Shown here one piece after another: positions 28,301 to 37,172 of a stretch of DNA of 51,060 nt. This DNA is from Bacillota bacterium (lineage in GTDB: Bacteria; Bacillota; Clostridia; Peptostreptococcales; Anaerovoracaceae): positions 1 to 51,060 of the forward strand of contig JAFRJI010000026.1 in assembly GCA_017432345.1 (NCBI GenBank), written 5' to 3'. The translations under genes and the position numbers were made by a program. Under the pieces are notes generated by a model. It did no database searches. It was not told the DNA's origin and saw nothing but the letters and a program-made list of their open reading frames with translations. Each line of letters begins with the position of its first letter. Position 1 is the stretch's first letter.

Positions 28301-28820
28301 TCTTGTTGGTCACGTAGATCGCCGCCAGCTTGCTATCGTTCTTCGTGGTTCTGGCGTCGAGTTTGAAGACGGTCCCTTCCAGCGCCACCTTGCCGCTCTC
28401 GGAGGTGATCTTCTCCAGCGGGGTCACTTCCTCCGTGATGGCGCTGCCCATGACGAGATTGCCTCTGACCGGGACGTACTTCCGCCGGCGGCTGCGCTTC
28501 GCGCCGCCATTGCCGTTCTTACCGGCTGCCGCCTTCTCCTCCTTCGGTTCCTTTGCTTTCGGCTGCTCGACTTCGCTGGCCTTCACGTCCTTATACCGGA
28601 GCTGCAGATCCACGGTCCGGATCCCGTCGATGTTCCGGACCAGATCTGTCTTGATCTGCTCGGCAGTGGCGGCGGACAAAATCAAATTAAGCTCCATCTC
28701 CAGCGTCAGCGTCATGTTCTTGCTGTTGATCGAAGCTTGTATCAATTCTGCCTTCAGGTCGTCTGCCGTAAATTTATCCAGTTTTGAAAAATCAATGTTC
28801 TTTTCGAGGATCTGTCTCAT
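25377..28820 (-). CDS. polC: PolC-type DNA polymerase III alpha subunit lacking the exonuclease domain
   Basis: The 1147-aa replicative polymerase of low-GC Gram-positives, about 290 aa shorter than the usual 1430-1460. An N-terminal domain and OB fold (about 1-235) lead into an uninterrupted PHP domain with all nine likely metal ligands: His243, His245, Asp252, His277, Glu300, His325, Cys375, Asp449, His451. In typical PolC the DEDD 3'-5' exonuclease is inserted between the positions of Glu300 and His325; here only about 20 residues lie there and no DxETTG motif exists. The palm has Asp676 and Asp678 (PDIDLNF) and Asp801 (LKLDILGHD), with a Cys4 zinc finger at C622/C625/C647/C650. There is no frameshift. 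The start overlaps ispG by 4 bp. Confidence 0.97.
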   Translation of the reverse strand: MRQILEKNIDFSKLDKFTADDLKAELIQASINSKNMTLTLEMELNLILSAATAEQIKTDLVRNIDGIRTVDLQLRYKDVKASEVEQPKAKEPKEEKAAAGKNGNGGAKRSRRRKYVPVRGNLVMGSAITEEVTPLEKITSESGKVALEGTVFKLDARTTKNDSKLAAIYVTNKTTSIPVKAFVSNDKWDDIKEHLPAGSGIKVQGMAQWDIFDKCVTVMADSLEKADTPQRVDTYPKKRVELHAHTKMSAMDGLNDTKELVKRAAEWGHKAIAITDHGVVQAFPDASSESGKIKILYGCEGYLYDDEGCIADDGTIDYKAHGTYHIIILAKNRKGLKNLYKLVSKSHLDYFYKRPRIPRSVLSAYREGLILGSACEAGELFRAIRSGAPEEELRKIVEFYDYLEIQPLINNRFMVREGLVAEEEDLRNFNRRIVALGEKYDRPVCATCDAHYFDPEEAIYRNILMAGQGYKDAESGEGLYFRTTDEMMEEFAYLGEETAHKVVIENTNMIADQIESIMPVPKGKFPPKIEGAEEYLRKVCEKRVADMYGDPLPQPIRQRLDKELNSIIDNGYAVMYRSAEMLVQKSIEEGYLVGSRGSVGSSFAATASGITEVNPLPAHYICPNCKNLEWDETGEYDCGVDMPDKVCPVCGTPYNKEGFTIPFETFLGFEANKEPDIDLNFAGEYQSKAQKYVEEIFGAENVFKAGTIGTIKENTAFGFVNKYFEEKGVTANRFEIERLGQGCEGVKRTTGQHPGGVIIVPKGHEIYEFCPVQHPANDVKSDIVTTHFDYHSIDKNLLKLDILGHDIPSMIRHLKDMTGVDPLSVPIKDDKVMTIFVGIEGLDIKDPDDKVTHGSYAIHEFGTPFVRQMLDDIQPTTIEELVRISGLSHGTDVWLGNAQDLVVGGVTTMREAIATRDDIMNYLRKHGLPNGDAFTIMEKVRKGQGLTEEQETLMREHDVPDWYIDSCKKIKYMFPRAHAVAYVLMSMREAYYKVYYPVAFYAAYFTTKIANFDAKVILAGQKAVEERLNQIIAMGQDATKKEQADITVLEVAYEMYARGYEFAPARLGISDAMKFMVYDGKVLLPFNAIEGMGESAAKGFAEEYAKRPYETVEDVCERGRVNKTVLEQLREHGVLEGLPETAQISFF

Positions 28821-29866
28821 TCTTTTTTGTCTTTCGTTTTCGCCAATCGGATCAGTTCATCGATGATGTCTTCTTCTTTTACTTTGCGGATGATCTGGCC
28901 GTCCGCGAACAGCAGGCCTTCGCCCTTGCCGCAGGCGACGCCGATGTCCGCGCCCTTGGCTTCGCCCGGCCCGTTGACCGCGCAGCCCATCACGGCGATC
29001 TTAATCGGTCCCGTCAGTTCCGCCGCGCGCCGCTCGACGCCTTCCGCGATCCGCTCCAAGTCCACCTCGGTCCTGCCGCAGGTCGGACAGGATACGATCT
29101 CCACGTTATTCCTGCGGATGCCCAACGCCGCCAGCAGGGATTTTGCAAAAATCACTTCCTCCACCGGGTCCGCGGTCAGCGAGACGCGCAGTGTATCACC
29201 GATGCCTTCCAGGAGTAACGCACCGATGCCAGCAGCCGATTTGATCTTGCCCATGGACGGCGTTCCCGCCTCTGTGACGCCGATGTGCAGCGGACGGTCG
29301 CAGGCCGCGTCCACGATCTTGTACGCGTCGTAATTCATCTGGACGTCGGAGGCCTTCAGGGAAATGACGATGTCATCGAAGTCGAACCGCTCCAACAGCT
29401 GTACGTTCCGCAGGGCGCTTTCCGCCAGTCCCTGCGCGGTGACGTTGCCGTATTTTTCCAGGATGTCCCGTTCCAGCGAACCGGAATTGACCCCGACGCG
29501 GATCGGCACGTGGCACTGTTTGGCCTTGTCGACCACCGCCTTGACCTTCTCTTCGGAGCCGATGTTGCCCGGATTGATGCGGATCTTGTCCGCCCCGGCG
29601 TCCATGGCCGCGATGGCCAGCCGGTAATCGAAATGGATGTCCGCCACCACCGGGATCGGAGCCTTTTGCTTGATCTCCTTCAGGGCCGCGGCGGATTCCA
29701 TATCCGGCACGGTGAGACGGATGATCTCGCAGCCGGCTTCCTCCAGGCGCCGGATCTGCTCCAGGCTGGCTTTGACGTCGGCGGTCTTGGTATTGCACAT
29801 GGACTGGATGCTGACGGGAGCACCCCCTCCAATGGTGATATTTCCAACTTGTACGCTTTTTTTCAT
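28817..29866 (-). CDS. ispG: (E)-4-hydroxy-3-methylbut-2-enyl-diphosphate synthase
   Basis: A 349-aa iron-sulfur enzyme of the MEP isoprenoid pathway that converts MEcPP to HMBPP. The TIM barrel occupies the first 250 residues; the [4Fe-4S] ligands are in SCPTCGR and MGCAVNGPGE. It lies 18 bp after rseP and overlaps polC by 4 bp. With dxr two genes upstream, this operon supplies two MEP steps. Confidence 0.96.
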   Translation of the reverse strand: MKKSVQVGNITIGGGAPVSIQSMCNTKTADVKASLEQIRRLEEAGCEIIRLTVPDMESAAALKEIKQKAPIPVVADIHFDYRLAIAAMDAGADKIRINPGNIGSEEKVKAVVDKAKQCHVPIRVGVNSGSLERDILEKYGNVTAQGLAESALRNVQLLERFDFDDIVISLKASDVQMNYDAYKIVDAACDRPLHIGVTEAGTPSMGKIKSAAGIGALLLEGIGDTLRVSLTADPVEEVIFAKSLLAALGIRRNNVEIVSCPTCGRTEVDLERIAEGVERRAAELTGPIKIAVMGCAVNGPGEAKGADIGVACGKGEGLLFADGQIIRKVKEEDIIDELIRLAKTKDKKE

Positions 29867-29884
29867 GGTCGTGTTCCTTCTGGT

Positions 29885-30895
29885 TTAGAAGATCGGTATG
29901 ATGAATTTGATCACGTCGTTAAAGGTGACGTAGATCATCAGCGCGAAGAGCAGGCAGATCCCGATGAAGTGGATCTTGCCCTCGGTCTCGTCGGAGACCC
30001 GTTTGCCCGTGAACAGGCGGATGACCAGGAACAGCAGCCGCCCTCCGTCCAGCGCCGGGAACGGCAGCATATTGATGATGGCCAGGTTCAGGCTCAGCAG
30101 CGCCGCCAGATAGATGACGTACAGCACGCCGGATTTGGCGGCCTGATTGGTCGCGTAGACGATCCCCACCGGCCCGCTGAGGTCGGACATCGAGACGTCC
30201 CCCGTAAAGAGCTGCCGCAGCGTATCGTACATCATGACCGCCATCTTGCCGGTGTTCACAAATCCGGCCGCGATGGAGGAGCCCACGCCCCGTTTCATGA
30301 CCGGCGTGATGCCGATCATCTTGCGCTTGGTGTCTTTGTCGTATTTCAGGTCCGTGGTGAGGGTGACCTCTTCCCCGTTCCGCAGCAGCGTGACTTCCGC
30401 TGTATCGTTCTTGCTGTAGCCCAGCGCCTGGATCAGGTCGTCCCACTCGCCGATCGGCGTTCCGTCGACAGCGATAATCTCATCGCCGGTCTGGATGCCG
30501 GCTTTCTCCGCCGGGGATCCGGCGCCGACCTCATTGATGGTCAGGGACGCCTGCCCCACACAAAAAGCGATGACAATGAGCAGCACAATGCAGGTCAACA
30601 GGTTCATGAAGGAACCGGCCGCCAGAACGCACGCCCGCTGCCACGCCGGCTGGTTGTTGAATGCTCTCGGATCTTCGGAGTCTTCGTCCTCGCCTTCCAT
30701 GGCGCAGTAGCCGCCGATCGGCAGGCAGCGCACCGCATAGGTGGTCTCGCCCTTCTCCCACTTGTGGATGGCCGGGCCCATGCCGATGGCGAATTCATTG
30801 ACCTTGACGCCGCAGGATTTGGCCACGATAAAATGGCCCAGCTCGTGGACAAAGATCAGAAAACAGAATATCAATATTGCGTAAATTATCGTCAT
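29885..30895 (-). CDS. rseP: Site-2 RIP metalloprotease RseP
   Basis: A 336-aa membrane protease that cleaves anti-sigma factors and signal-peptide remnants within the membrane. HELGH lies in the first transmembrane helix (about 17-21); NMLPFPALDGGRLL near residue 285 is the second zinc-site motif, and a single PDZ domain (about 120-190) lies between. Four membrane segments are likely. The start overlaps dxr by 4 bp (ATGA). Confidence 0.95.
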   Translation of the reverse strand: MTIIYAILIFCFLIFVHELGHFIVAKSCGVKVNEFAIGMGPAIHKWEKGETTYAVRCLPIGGYCAMEGEDEDSEDPRAFNNQPAWQRACVLAAGSFMNLLTCIVLLIVIAFCVGQASLTINEVGAGSPAEKAGIQTGDEIIAVDGTPIGEWDDLIQALGYSKNDTAEVTLLRNGEEVTLTTDLKYDKDTKRKMIGITPVMKRGVGSSIAAGFVNTGKMAVMMYDTLRQLFTGDVSMSDLSGPVGIVYATNQAAKSGVLYVIYLAALLSLNLAIINMLPFPALDGGRLLFLVIRLFTGKRVSDETEGKIHFIGICLLFALMIYVTFNDVIKFIIPIF

Positions 30896-32073
30896 CTCAA
30901 AACTTCCCGGATCTTGCGATCCTCTTCTAATACCTCTTCCAGACTCAAATGATACTTCGGTTCATGTTCTTCCATAACCTTGACCAGCGTATCCTGGATG
31001 TCCGTAAACCGGATCTTCCCCTTGAGGAACTGGTCGACCAATACCTCGTTGGCCCCGTTCAGGACGACCGGATAGCTGCCTCCGCGGCGGCTGGCTTCGT
31101 AAGCCAGGTCGATCGTCTTGAAGACTTCCCGATCCGCCGGATAGAATTCCATGCCATGCGGCAGAGCGAACAGATCCAGCTGTTTCACCGGCTCGAATTC
31201 CTCCGTTTCGCAGCGGTCCGCCAGATCCAGGCGCTCCGGATACGCGAACGCATACCCGATCGGCACGCGCATGTCCGGCGTTCCCATCTGCCCGATGACG
31301 GAGCCGTCCATGAATTCTACCGCCGAATGCAATACACTCTGCGGATGGATCACAATCTGGATTTTCTCCAGCGGCACATCGAACAGCCACTTCGCCTCGA
31401 TGACCTCCAGCCCCTTGTTCATCATGGACGCCGAATCGATGGTGATCTTGCTGCCCATGGACCAGTTCGGGTGGTTCAGGGCCTGCTCCAGCGTGACACC
31501 TTCCAGCTGCTCCCTGGTGTATCCGCGGAACGGGCCGCCGGACGCCGTCAGGATGATCCGCTTGACGGGATTCCCCGCGCTTCCCTGCAGCGACTGAAAA
31601 ATGGCGCTGTGCTCGCTGTCCACCGGCAGCAGCTTCACGCCCTTTCGTTTCACCGCTTCCATGACCAGTTCGCCGCCCGCCACCAGCGTTTCCTTGTTGG
31701 CAAAGGCGATGTCCTTGCCCGCCTCGATGGCCGCCAGCGTCGGCTCCAGCCCGCGCATCCCCATCAGGGAATTGAGGACCAGATCGGCTTCCGGCATGGT
31801 CGCGATGGCTTTCAGCCCCTCCGTGCCGTAAACGATCTCCGGCCTGCGGATGCCGCTTGCGGCGTCTATGCGTTTTGCAAAATCCTTCGCGCCCGCTTCA
31901 TCCGCCAGACATACGGCCGCCGGTTCGAACGAACGGACCTGCTGCAGCAAAAGCTCCAGACTTCGGGAGCAGCTGAGTGCCGCGACGCTGAAACGGTCTC
32001 TATATTGTGAAATGATGTTGAGCGCCTGGGTCCCGATGGAACCGGTGCTCCCAAGAATGGATATGCTTTTCAT
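30892..32073 (-). CDS. dxr: 1-deoxy-D-xylulose-5-phosphate reductoisomerase
   Basis: A 393-aa NADPH enzyme that makes MEP, the first committed step of the non-mevalonate pathway. It shows SILGSTGSIGTQAL (NADPH site), ANKETLVAGG, LLPVDSEHSAIFQ (metal-binding Asp/Glu), LTASGGPFRG and HPNWSMGSKITIDSASMMNKGLE. Length is normal. It starts 3 bp after cdsA. Confidence 0.97.
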   Translation of the reverse strand: MKSISILGSTGSIGTQALNIISQYRDRFSVAALSCSRSLELLLQQVRSFEPAAVCLADEAGAKDFAKRIDAASGIRRPEIVYGTEGLKAIATMPEADLVLNSLMGMRGLEPTLAAIEAGKDIAFANKETLVAGGELVMEAVKRKGVKLLPVDSEHSAIFQSLQGSAGNPVKRIILTASGGPFRGYTREQLEGVTLEQALNHPNWSMGSKITIDSASMMNKGLEVIEAKWLFDVPLEKIQIVIHPQSVLHSAVEFMDGSVIGQMGTPDMRVPIGYAFAYPERLDLADRCETEEFEPVKQLDLFALPHGMEFYPADREVFKTIDLAYEASRRGGSYPVVLNGANEVLVDQFLKGKIRFTDIQDTLVKVMEEHEPKYHLSLEEVLEEDRKIREVLR

Positions 32074-32076
32074 CGA

Positions 32077-32916
32077 TCAATCCCATGCTCCTATAGAGCC
32101 AAAGACGATAATCAGGCTGACCGCGTAATAGACCAACGGCGCTGTGAACAGGATGCTGTCGAACCGGTCCATGATGCCGCCGTGTCCCGGGATCAGATTG
32201 CCGTAATCCTTGATGCCCATCTTGCGCTTGAAGATGGATGCGGTCAGATCTCCGAACATGGAAATGATGCTGCCCAGGAATCCGACGATCAGGCAGAGAA
32301 CGATGGAGTATTTCATGAAGAAGAGTCCGAACAGACCGCACAGGATCACGCTTCCCAGAACGCCGCCGATGGCGCCTTCCCAGGTCTTTTTCGGGCTGAT
32401 GACCGGGCAGAGTTTGTGTTTGCCCATGGTCACGCCGGCGAAGTAGGCGCAGATGTCCGTTCCGAATGCGGTGATGACCACCAGCCATACCGTGATGCTG
32501 AGCTCATCCAGCATGCCGAGCATCGCCAGATGATAGCAGAAGAACACCACATAAAAGATTCCGACCAACGTCACCATAGCGTCTTCCAGTTTGCGTTCCT
32601 CGATCTTGAACAGATAAAGGAGACATGCCAATACGGTGACGAAGACCCACAGCAGCATGATGTACTTGCTGGAAAATATGACCATGCAGTCCTCGTTGTC
32701 GATGTTGCCCAGCAACCCGAAGACATAGAGCAGGATCGTCGACCCCGCTGCGATCGGGTAGCTCGGCTTGATATCCAGTTCCCTGAATCCGCGGAAGAAT
32801 TCGTACACGGCCAGAAGGCTCAGCACAAAGCATCCCGCGAACAGGACCCATCCGCGCAATATGACGATGATCAGAAGCGGGAGCATGATCAGTCCCGATA
32901 TTATTCTTGTTTTCAT
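32077..32916 (-). CDS. cdsA: Phosphatidate cytidylyltransferase
   Basis: A 279-aa polytopic membrane enzyme that converts phosphatidic acid and CTP to CDP-diacylglycerol. Seven or eight hydrophobic segments are visible. The C-terminal signature is present: SPKKTWEGAIGG, GDLTASIFKRKMGIKDYG and PGHGGIMDRFDS. It lies 33 bp after uppS with a weak ribosome binding site. Confidence 0.95.
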   Translation of the reverse strand: MKTRIISGLIMLPLLIIVILRGWVLFAGCFVLSLLAVYEFFRGFRELDIKPSYPIAAGSTILLYVFGLLGNIDNEDCMVIFSSKYIMLLWVFVTVLACLLYLFKIEERKLEDAMVTLVGIFYVVFFCYHLAMLGMLDELSITVWLVVITAFGTDICAYFAGVTMGKHKLCPVISPKKTWEGAIGGVLGSVILCGLFGLFFMKYSIVLCLIVGFLGSIISMFGDLTASIFKRKMGIKDYGNLIPGHGGIMDRFDSILFTAPLVYYAVSLIIVFGSIGAWD

Positions 32917-32949
32917 ATCTACTCCAATCTATCTGTTTTTTCCGATCGG

Positions 32950-33678
32950 TCAGCGTCCGCCGAAGCGCCGGTCTCTCGACTGGTACCTGGCGATGCATTT
33001 TTCGTATTCTTCCGGCGTGAAGTCCGGCCACAGTACATCCGAGAACACGAACTCGCTGTAGGCTCCCTGCCAAAGCAGGAAATTGGACAGCCTTTCTTCG
33101 CCGCTGGTGCGGATGATCAGTTCCGGATCCGGACAGTCCGCGTGCTGCGCTCCGGTCCAAAGGCCTTCGCCGATCATTTCCTCCGTAATATCCGACGGTT
33201 CCAGTCCGCCGGCTTTCACGCGCTCCGCGATTCCTTCCACACTCCTTCGGATCTCGTCCCGGCCCCCGTAATTGAGGGCGATGTTGAACTGCAGGCCGGT
33301 GTCCTCTTTCGTGCTGGCCAACGTGCGCTCCAGTGCTTCCTTCGAATCGGCCGGGATCATGCTGTAGTCACCCAGCACTTTGACGCAGACGTTGTTGTCG
33401 ATCAGTTCCTTCAGGTCCCGGTTGACGAACGTCACGAGCAGTTTGAAGATGCCGGAGACCTCTTCCATCGAGCGCTTCCAGTTTTCCGTCGAAAACGCGT
33501 AGACCGTCAGGTACTTGATTCCGAGCTTGTCGGAATGGTCCACGATCTTTTTCATGGCTTCCATACCGGCCCGGTGACCGGCCAGCCGCGGCACTCCGTG
33601 CTGCTTCGCCCACCGGCCGTTGCCGTCCATGATGATGGCCACGTGCTTCGGCATGTTTTCTTGATTCAATGCAACCAT
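32950..33678 (-). CDS. uppS: Undecaprenyl diphosphate synthase (cis-prenyltransferase)
   Basis: A 242-aa enzyme making the C55 carrier for cell-wall synthesis. HVAIIMDGNGRWAK holds the catalytic Asp; FSTENWKR, FNIALNYGGRDEI and LIIRTSGEERLSNFLLWQ are the other conserved blocks. The gene is separated from frr by 90 bp that contain a strong hairpin, so its level may be set independently of frr. The ribosome binding site is weak. Confidence 0.96.
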   Translation of the reverse strand: MVALNQENMPKHVAIIMDGNGRWAKQHGVPRLAGHRAGMEAMKKIVDHSDKLGIKYLTVYAFSTENWKRSMEEVSGIFKLLVTFVNRDLKELIDNNVCVKVLGDYSMIPADSKEALERTLASTKEDTGLQFNIALNYGGRDEIRRSVEGIAERVKAGGLEPSDITEEMIGEGLWTGAQHADCPDPELIIRTSGEERLSNFLLWQGAYSEFVFSDVLWPDFTPEEYEKCIARYQSRDRRFGGR

Positions 33679-33712
33679 AGATTTATCCTGTTTGATTTTG
33701 CTTTATCTCTAA

Positions 33713-33746
33713 AAGTGTGTCAGGGGATGGCTCCCTTGACACACTT
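33713..33746 (-). terminator. Hairpin between frr and uppS
   Basis: AAGTGTGTCA and TGACACACTT arms (10 bp, plus GGG/CCC inside) followed by TTAGAG on minus. It is probably a partial terminator or attenuator within the operon, because no obvious promoter for uppS follows. Confidence 0.6.
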
Positions 33747-33768
33747 CATCGTCATTGATATCGGTCGG

Positions 33769-34326
33769 TTAGACTTCCATGATCTCCTTTTCTTTTTCGG
33801 CCACGATCTCGTCGATCTCCTTGATCGACTTGTCGGTCAGCTTCTGGATATCATCGAGGGTCTCTTTCACATCGTCTTCGGTGTATTCCCCTGCTTTCTC
33901 CATCTTCTTGACCTTGTCGTTGGCGTCTCTCCTGAGATTCCGGACAGCCACCTTCGTGTCCTCGCCCATCCGCTTGACGGTCTTGGTCAGTTCTTTTCTT
34001 CTTTCCTCGGTGACCTGCGGGATCTGCAGCCGGACGACCTTGCCGTCGTTGATCGGGTTGATGCCGATGTTCGCGATATTGATCGCCTTTTCGATCTCCG
34101 GAATGCTCTTTGGATCGAACGGCGTGATCATCAGCGTTCTCGGTTCCGGCACGCTGATGTTTGCCAGTGATTTGAGTGGCGTCGGAACTCCGTAATATTC
34201 CACCTGGACTTTATCTACGAGGGCCGCATTTGCTCTTCCCGCTCTGACGGTCGCCAGGTCTTCTTTCAGGAGTGATTCACTCTTCAAGATTTTCTCTTCT
34301 AATGCTTCCATGCTGAATTCGCTCAT
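33769..34326 (-). CDS. frr: Ribosome recycling factor
   Basis: A 185-aa factor that splits post-termination ribosomes with EF-G. LATVRAGRANAALVDKVQVEYYG and IPQVTEERRKEL are signature blocks, and the C-terminal helix is typical. I chose the ATG at 34326 with AGGAGG 7 nt upstream; an earlier in-frame start would read into the pyrH intergene. It follows pyrH by 11 bp. Confidence 0.96.
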   Translation of the reverse strand: MSEFSMEALEEKILKSESLLKEDLATVRAGRANAALVDKVQVEYYGVPTPLKSLANISVPEPRTLMITPFDPKSIPEIEKAINIANIGINPINDGKVVRLQIPQVTEERRKELTKTVKRMGEDTKVAVRNLRRDANDKVKKMEKAGEYTEDDVKETLDDIQKLTDKSIKEIDEIVAEKEKEIMEV

Positions 34327-34337
34327 TGTATTACCTC

Positions 34338-35090
<753 letters not shown>

Positions 35091-35101
35091 TTATCTCCAA
35101 A

Positions 35102-35110
35102 ATTATACCA
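35102..35110 (-). promoter_or_regulatory. Extended -10 promoter of the pyrH operon
   Basis: TGG-TATAAT on minus, 60 bp before pyrH. The -35 region (TACAAT at 17 bp) is poor. Confidence 0.55.
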
Positions 35111-35138
35111 TATATGCCCATGGCATTGTAGTACTTTT

Positions 35139-35909
35139 TTAGCCGTAGATTTTGCGATTGATCACCGACGCGATGTACGCGGCGCCGAACCCGTTGTCGA
35201 TATTGACGACGGATACACCGTTGGCGCAGCTGTTCAGCATGCTGAGCAGCGCCGACAGCCCGCTGAAGTTGGCACCGTATCCGACGCTGGTCGGCACTGC
35301 GATCACCGGCGCGTCCACCAGACCGCCGACGACGCTGGCCAGCGCGCCTTCCATGCCGGCCACAACGATGACAACGTCGGCCTGACGGATGATTTCCAGT
35401 TTATCGAACAGGCGGTGGATGCCGGCAACCCCCACGTCAAAGATCCGACGGACGTCATTTCCGAGGATCTCGGCGGTGACCGCCGCTTCTTCCGCCACCG
35501 GGATATCGGCCGTACCGGCGCTGACCACGGTAACGCAGCCTTTTGCACTCTTATCGCTTGCCAGGGCCGGGATCTCGATGATGCGGGCGGCCTTGTGATA
35601 GACGGCCTGCGGCAGCGCCTCGGCTACGCAGGCGTAGTCGTCTTCGGTCGCTCTGGTCCCCATGAGTCCGCAATCCGTCTCCTGCTGACAGGCAGCCAGT
35701 TCCAGAAAGATGTCGCGGATCTGTTCCTTCGTCTTGCCCTCGCAGTAGATCACTTCCGGAAATCCGGTCCGGATCGCCCGGTGGTGATCCACATTGGCAA
35801 AGCCCAGTTCCTTATATGGAAGCTCCCGTAGAAGCTCCATGGCTTCCTCGGGCTTGATCTTCCCCTGTTCGACCTGCTCCAGAATGTCTTTAATGTACAA
35901 TTCGTTCAT
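35139..35909 (-). CDS. larB: Nickel-pincer cofactor biosynthesis protein LarB
   Basis: A 256-aa protein of the PurE/AIR-carboxylase-like family. The N-terminal helical part (1-100) is followed by the PurE-like Rossmann domain with VVSAGTADIPVAEEA, VVIVVAGMEGALASVVGGLVDAPVIAVPTSVGYG. LarB carboxylates and hydrolyses nicotinic acid adenine dinucleotide in the first step of the nickel-pincer nucleotide used by lactate racemase-type enzymes. larC and larE are not in the window. The start overlaps the GTPase gene by 20 bp with AGGAG upstream. Similarity to PurE is expected and does not make it a purine gene, given the extended N-terminus. Confidence 0.9.
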   Translation of the reverse strand: MNELYIKDILEQVEQGKIKPEEAMELLRELPYKELGFANVDHHRAIRTGFPEVIYCEGKTKEQIRDIFLELAACQQETDCGLMGTRATEDDYACVAEALPQAVYHKAARIIEIPALASDKSAKGCVTVVSAGTADIPVAEEAAVTAEILGNDVRRIFDVGVAGIHRLFDKLEIIRQADVVIVVAGMEGALASVVGGLVDAPVIAVPTSVGYGANFSGLSALLSMLNSCANGVSVVNIDNGFGAAYIASVINRKIYG

Positions 35910-37158
35910 ATTGTCTCCTGTATTTCTCCATGTCGTGCATCAGGATGTTCAGATCCTCGATCCGCCTGGCGACGGTGTACGCGTTCTCCTCTTTGTACAT
36001 GAAGATCGCGTCAAGGGTCTGCTCCAGTTCCCGGTAAATGTCTTCCATCTCTGCCGTATACTGCTCTTTTGTCAGCAATTCCGCCGCATCTTCCCGATCG
36101 ACATAATAAAAATATTCTATACCAAACAATTCCCGCACCTTCGCGGTGAGGATTGCCTTTTCTTCGTTGAGGCGGGCCCGCAGAAAGACCGGTTCGCCGC
36201 CGATTTCCTCCAGCGCTTTGTGCTTTTGCTCGAGGAACGTGTGGATCTCCCGAAAACGGCTGTGGAACACGTTCGGCGCCATTTTCAGGACCTCCCGGTA
36301 GGAGCGGATCTGGACCTTCGTGTTCTCCAGGATCTCAAGAATTTTGCGGCTCACGGACTGTTCCATGATCTCCCCCGCTTTGTGGATCAGATCGTCCCGC
36401 ACCATCGTGCAAAGTTCTTCGACGCCAGTCTCTTTTTTGGCGCTGATCGGGATCAGACGGATGGCACGGGCCTCTTCGCTGTCCGGCTCATAGCCCATGA
36501 TGCTGCAGATCAGCCCGTTGCAGTAATCCAGGTACTCCGCCAGCTCCTCCTCGTCAATGATATCGATCTTGTTCACAGCGAAATAGAACTTGCCCGCGAA
36601 CCGGCGGACGCTTTTGAGGAACTCGATCTCGATCTGGTTGACCGGGCTGTCCACGGACAGCATGAAGATCACGCCGTCGCTTTCCTGCGCGAATGCATAG
36701 GCGGACTTCGAGTTGTTCTCGTGCACGGAACCGACGCCCGGCGTATCTACCAGGATCAGCCCGTCCTTCAGGAAGTCCGACTCGGTCTGCAGTTCCACTT
36801 CCGCCACGCCGCGCATGTTGTCCGGGTTCTCCTGCTCGCTGATGAAGGCGTGGAGATCTTCCACCGGCACTTCCTCGGAAAGCCCGTTCAGGAAATAGAC
36901 CGTCGAACGATTCGGGCCGTACACGATCCGCGTGACGGCGGATGTGATCGGGACGATCCCGACCGGCAGCAGCTTTCTTCCCAGGATGCTGTTGACCATG
37001 GTCGTCTTGCCGCGCTTGAACTGCCCGATGACCGCGATGGTCACTTCGTTTTTTCTCAACTTCTGGACGAGATCCGCGACCTGTTTCGCCTGCAGCCTGC
37101 AAAGCTCATATTCTTCAAATGTTTTCTGTAACCGGATGGTCGTATCCAGAATATCCAT
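35890..37158 (-). CDS. Dynamin-like GTPase
   Basis: A 422-aa GTPase. G1 is GQFKRGKTT (45-53), G3 is DTPG (138-141), G4 is NKID (196-199), and a conserved threonine for G2 lies near residue 72 (PITSAVT). The C-terminal half is predicted helical, like a dynamin stalk, but the protein is shorter than typical bacterial dynamin-like proteins and I see no strong membrane-inserting paddle. Membrane remodelling or stress repair is therefore only an inference. I chose the ATG at 37158, since the upstream TTG at 37176 overlaps the previous stop. Its end overlaps larB by 20 bp. Confidence 0.85.
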   Translation of the reverse strand: MDILDTTIRLQKTFEEYELCRLQAKQVADLVQKLRKNEVTIAVIGQFKRGKTTMVNSILGRKLLPVGIVPITSAVTRIVYGPNRSTVYFLNGLSEEVPVEDLHAFISEQENPDNMRGVAEVELQTESDFLKDGLILVDTPGVGSVHENNSKSAYAFAQESDGVIFMLSVDSPVNQIEIEFLKSVRRFAGKFYFAVNKIDIIDEEELAEYLDYCNGLICSIMGYEPDSEEARAIRLIPISAKKETGVEELCTMVRDDLIHKAGEIMEQSVSRKILEILENTKVQIRSYREVLKMAPNVFHSRFREIHTFLEQKHKALEEIGGEPVFLRARLNEEKAILTAKVRELFGIEYFYYVDREDAAELLTKEQYTAEMEDIYRELEQTLDAIFMYKEENAYTVARRIEDLNILMHDMEKYRRQYERIVH

Positions 37159-37172
37159 ATCGCAGGTGCCTC

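Noticed and set aside
26244-28787. 847-aa open frame on plus, antisense to polC
   Set aside because: It is the mirror of a well-conserved polC frame in GC-rich codons; the product has no domain and no ribosome binding site.
25377-28820. Frameshift or truncation of polC
   Set aside because: The reading frame is continuous from the ATGA overlap with ispG to the normal C-terminus (QISFF), and PHP is seamless where the exonuclease would sit.
29285-34170. Long plus-strand frames (555 aa and 662 aa) antisense to ispG-rseP and cdsA-uppS-frr
   Set aside because: They cross several real minus-strand gene boundaries and give low-complexity His/Asp/Arg-rich products typical of shadow frames.
35139-35909. 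PurE (AIR carboxylase) for purine synthesis
   Set aside because: Only the C-terminal half is PurE-like; the N-terminal extension and total length match LarB, and no purine genes are nearby.
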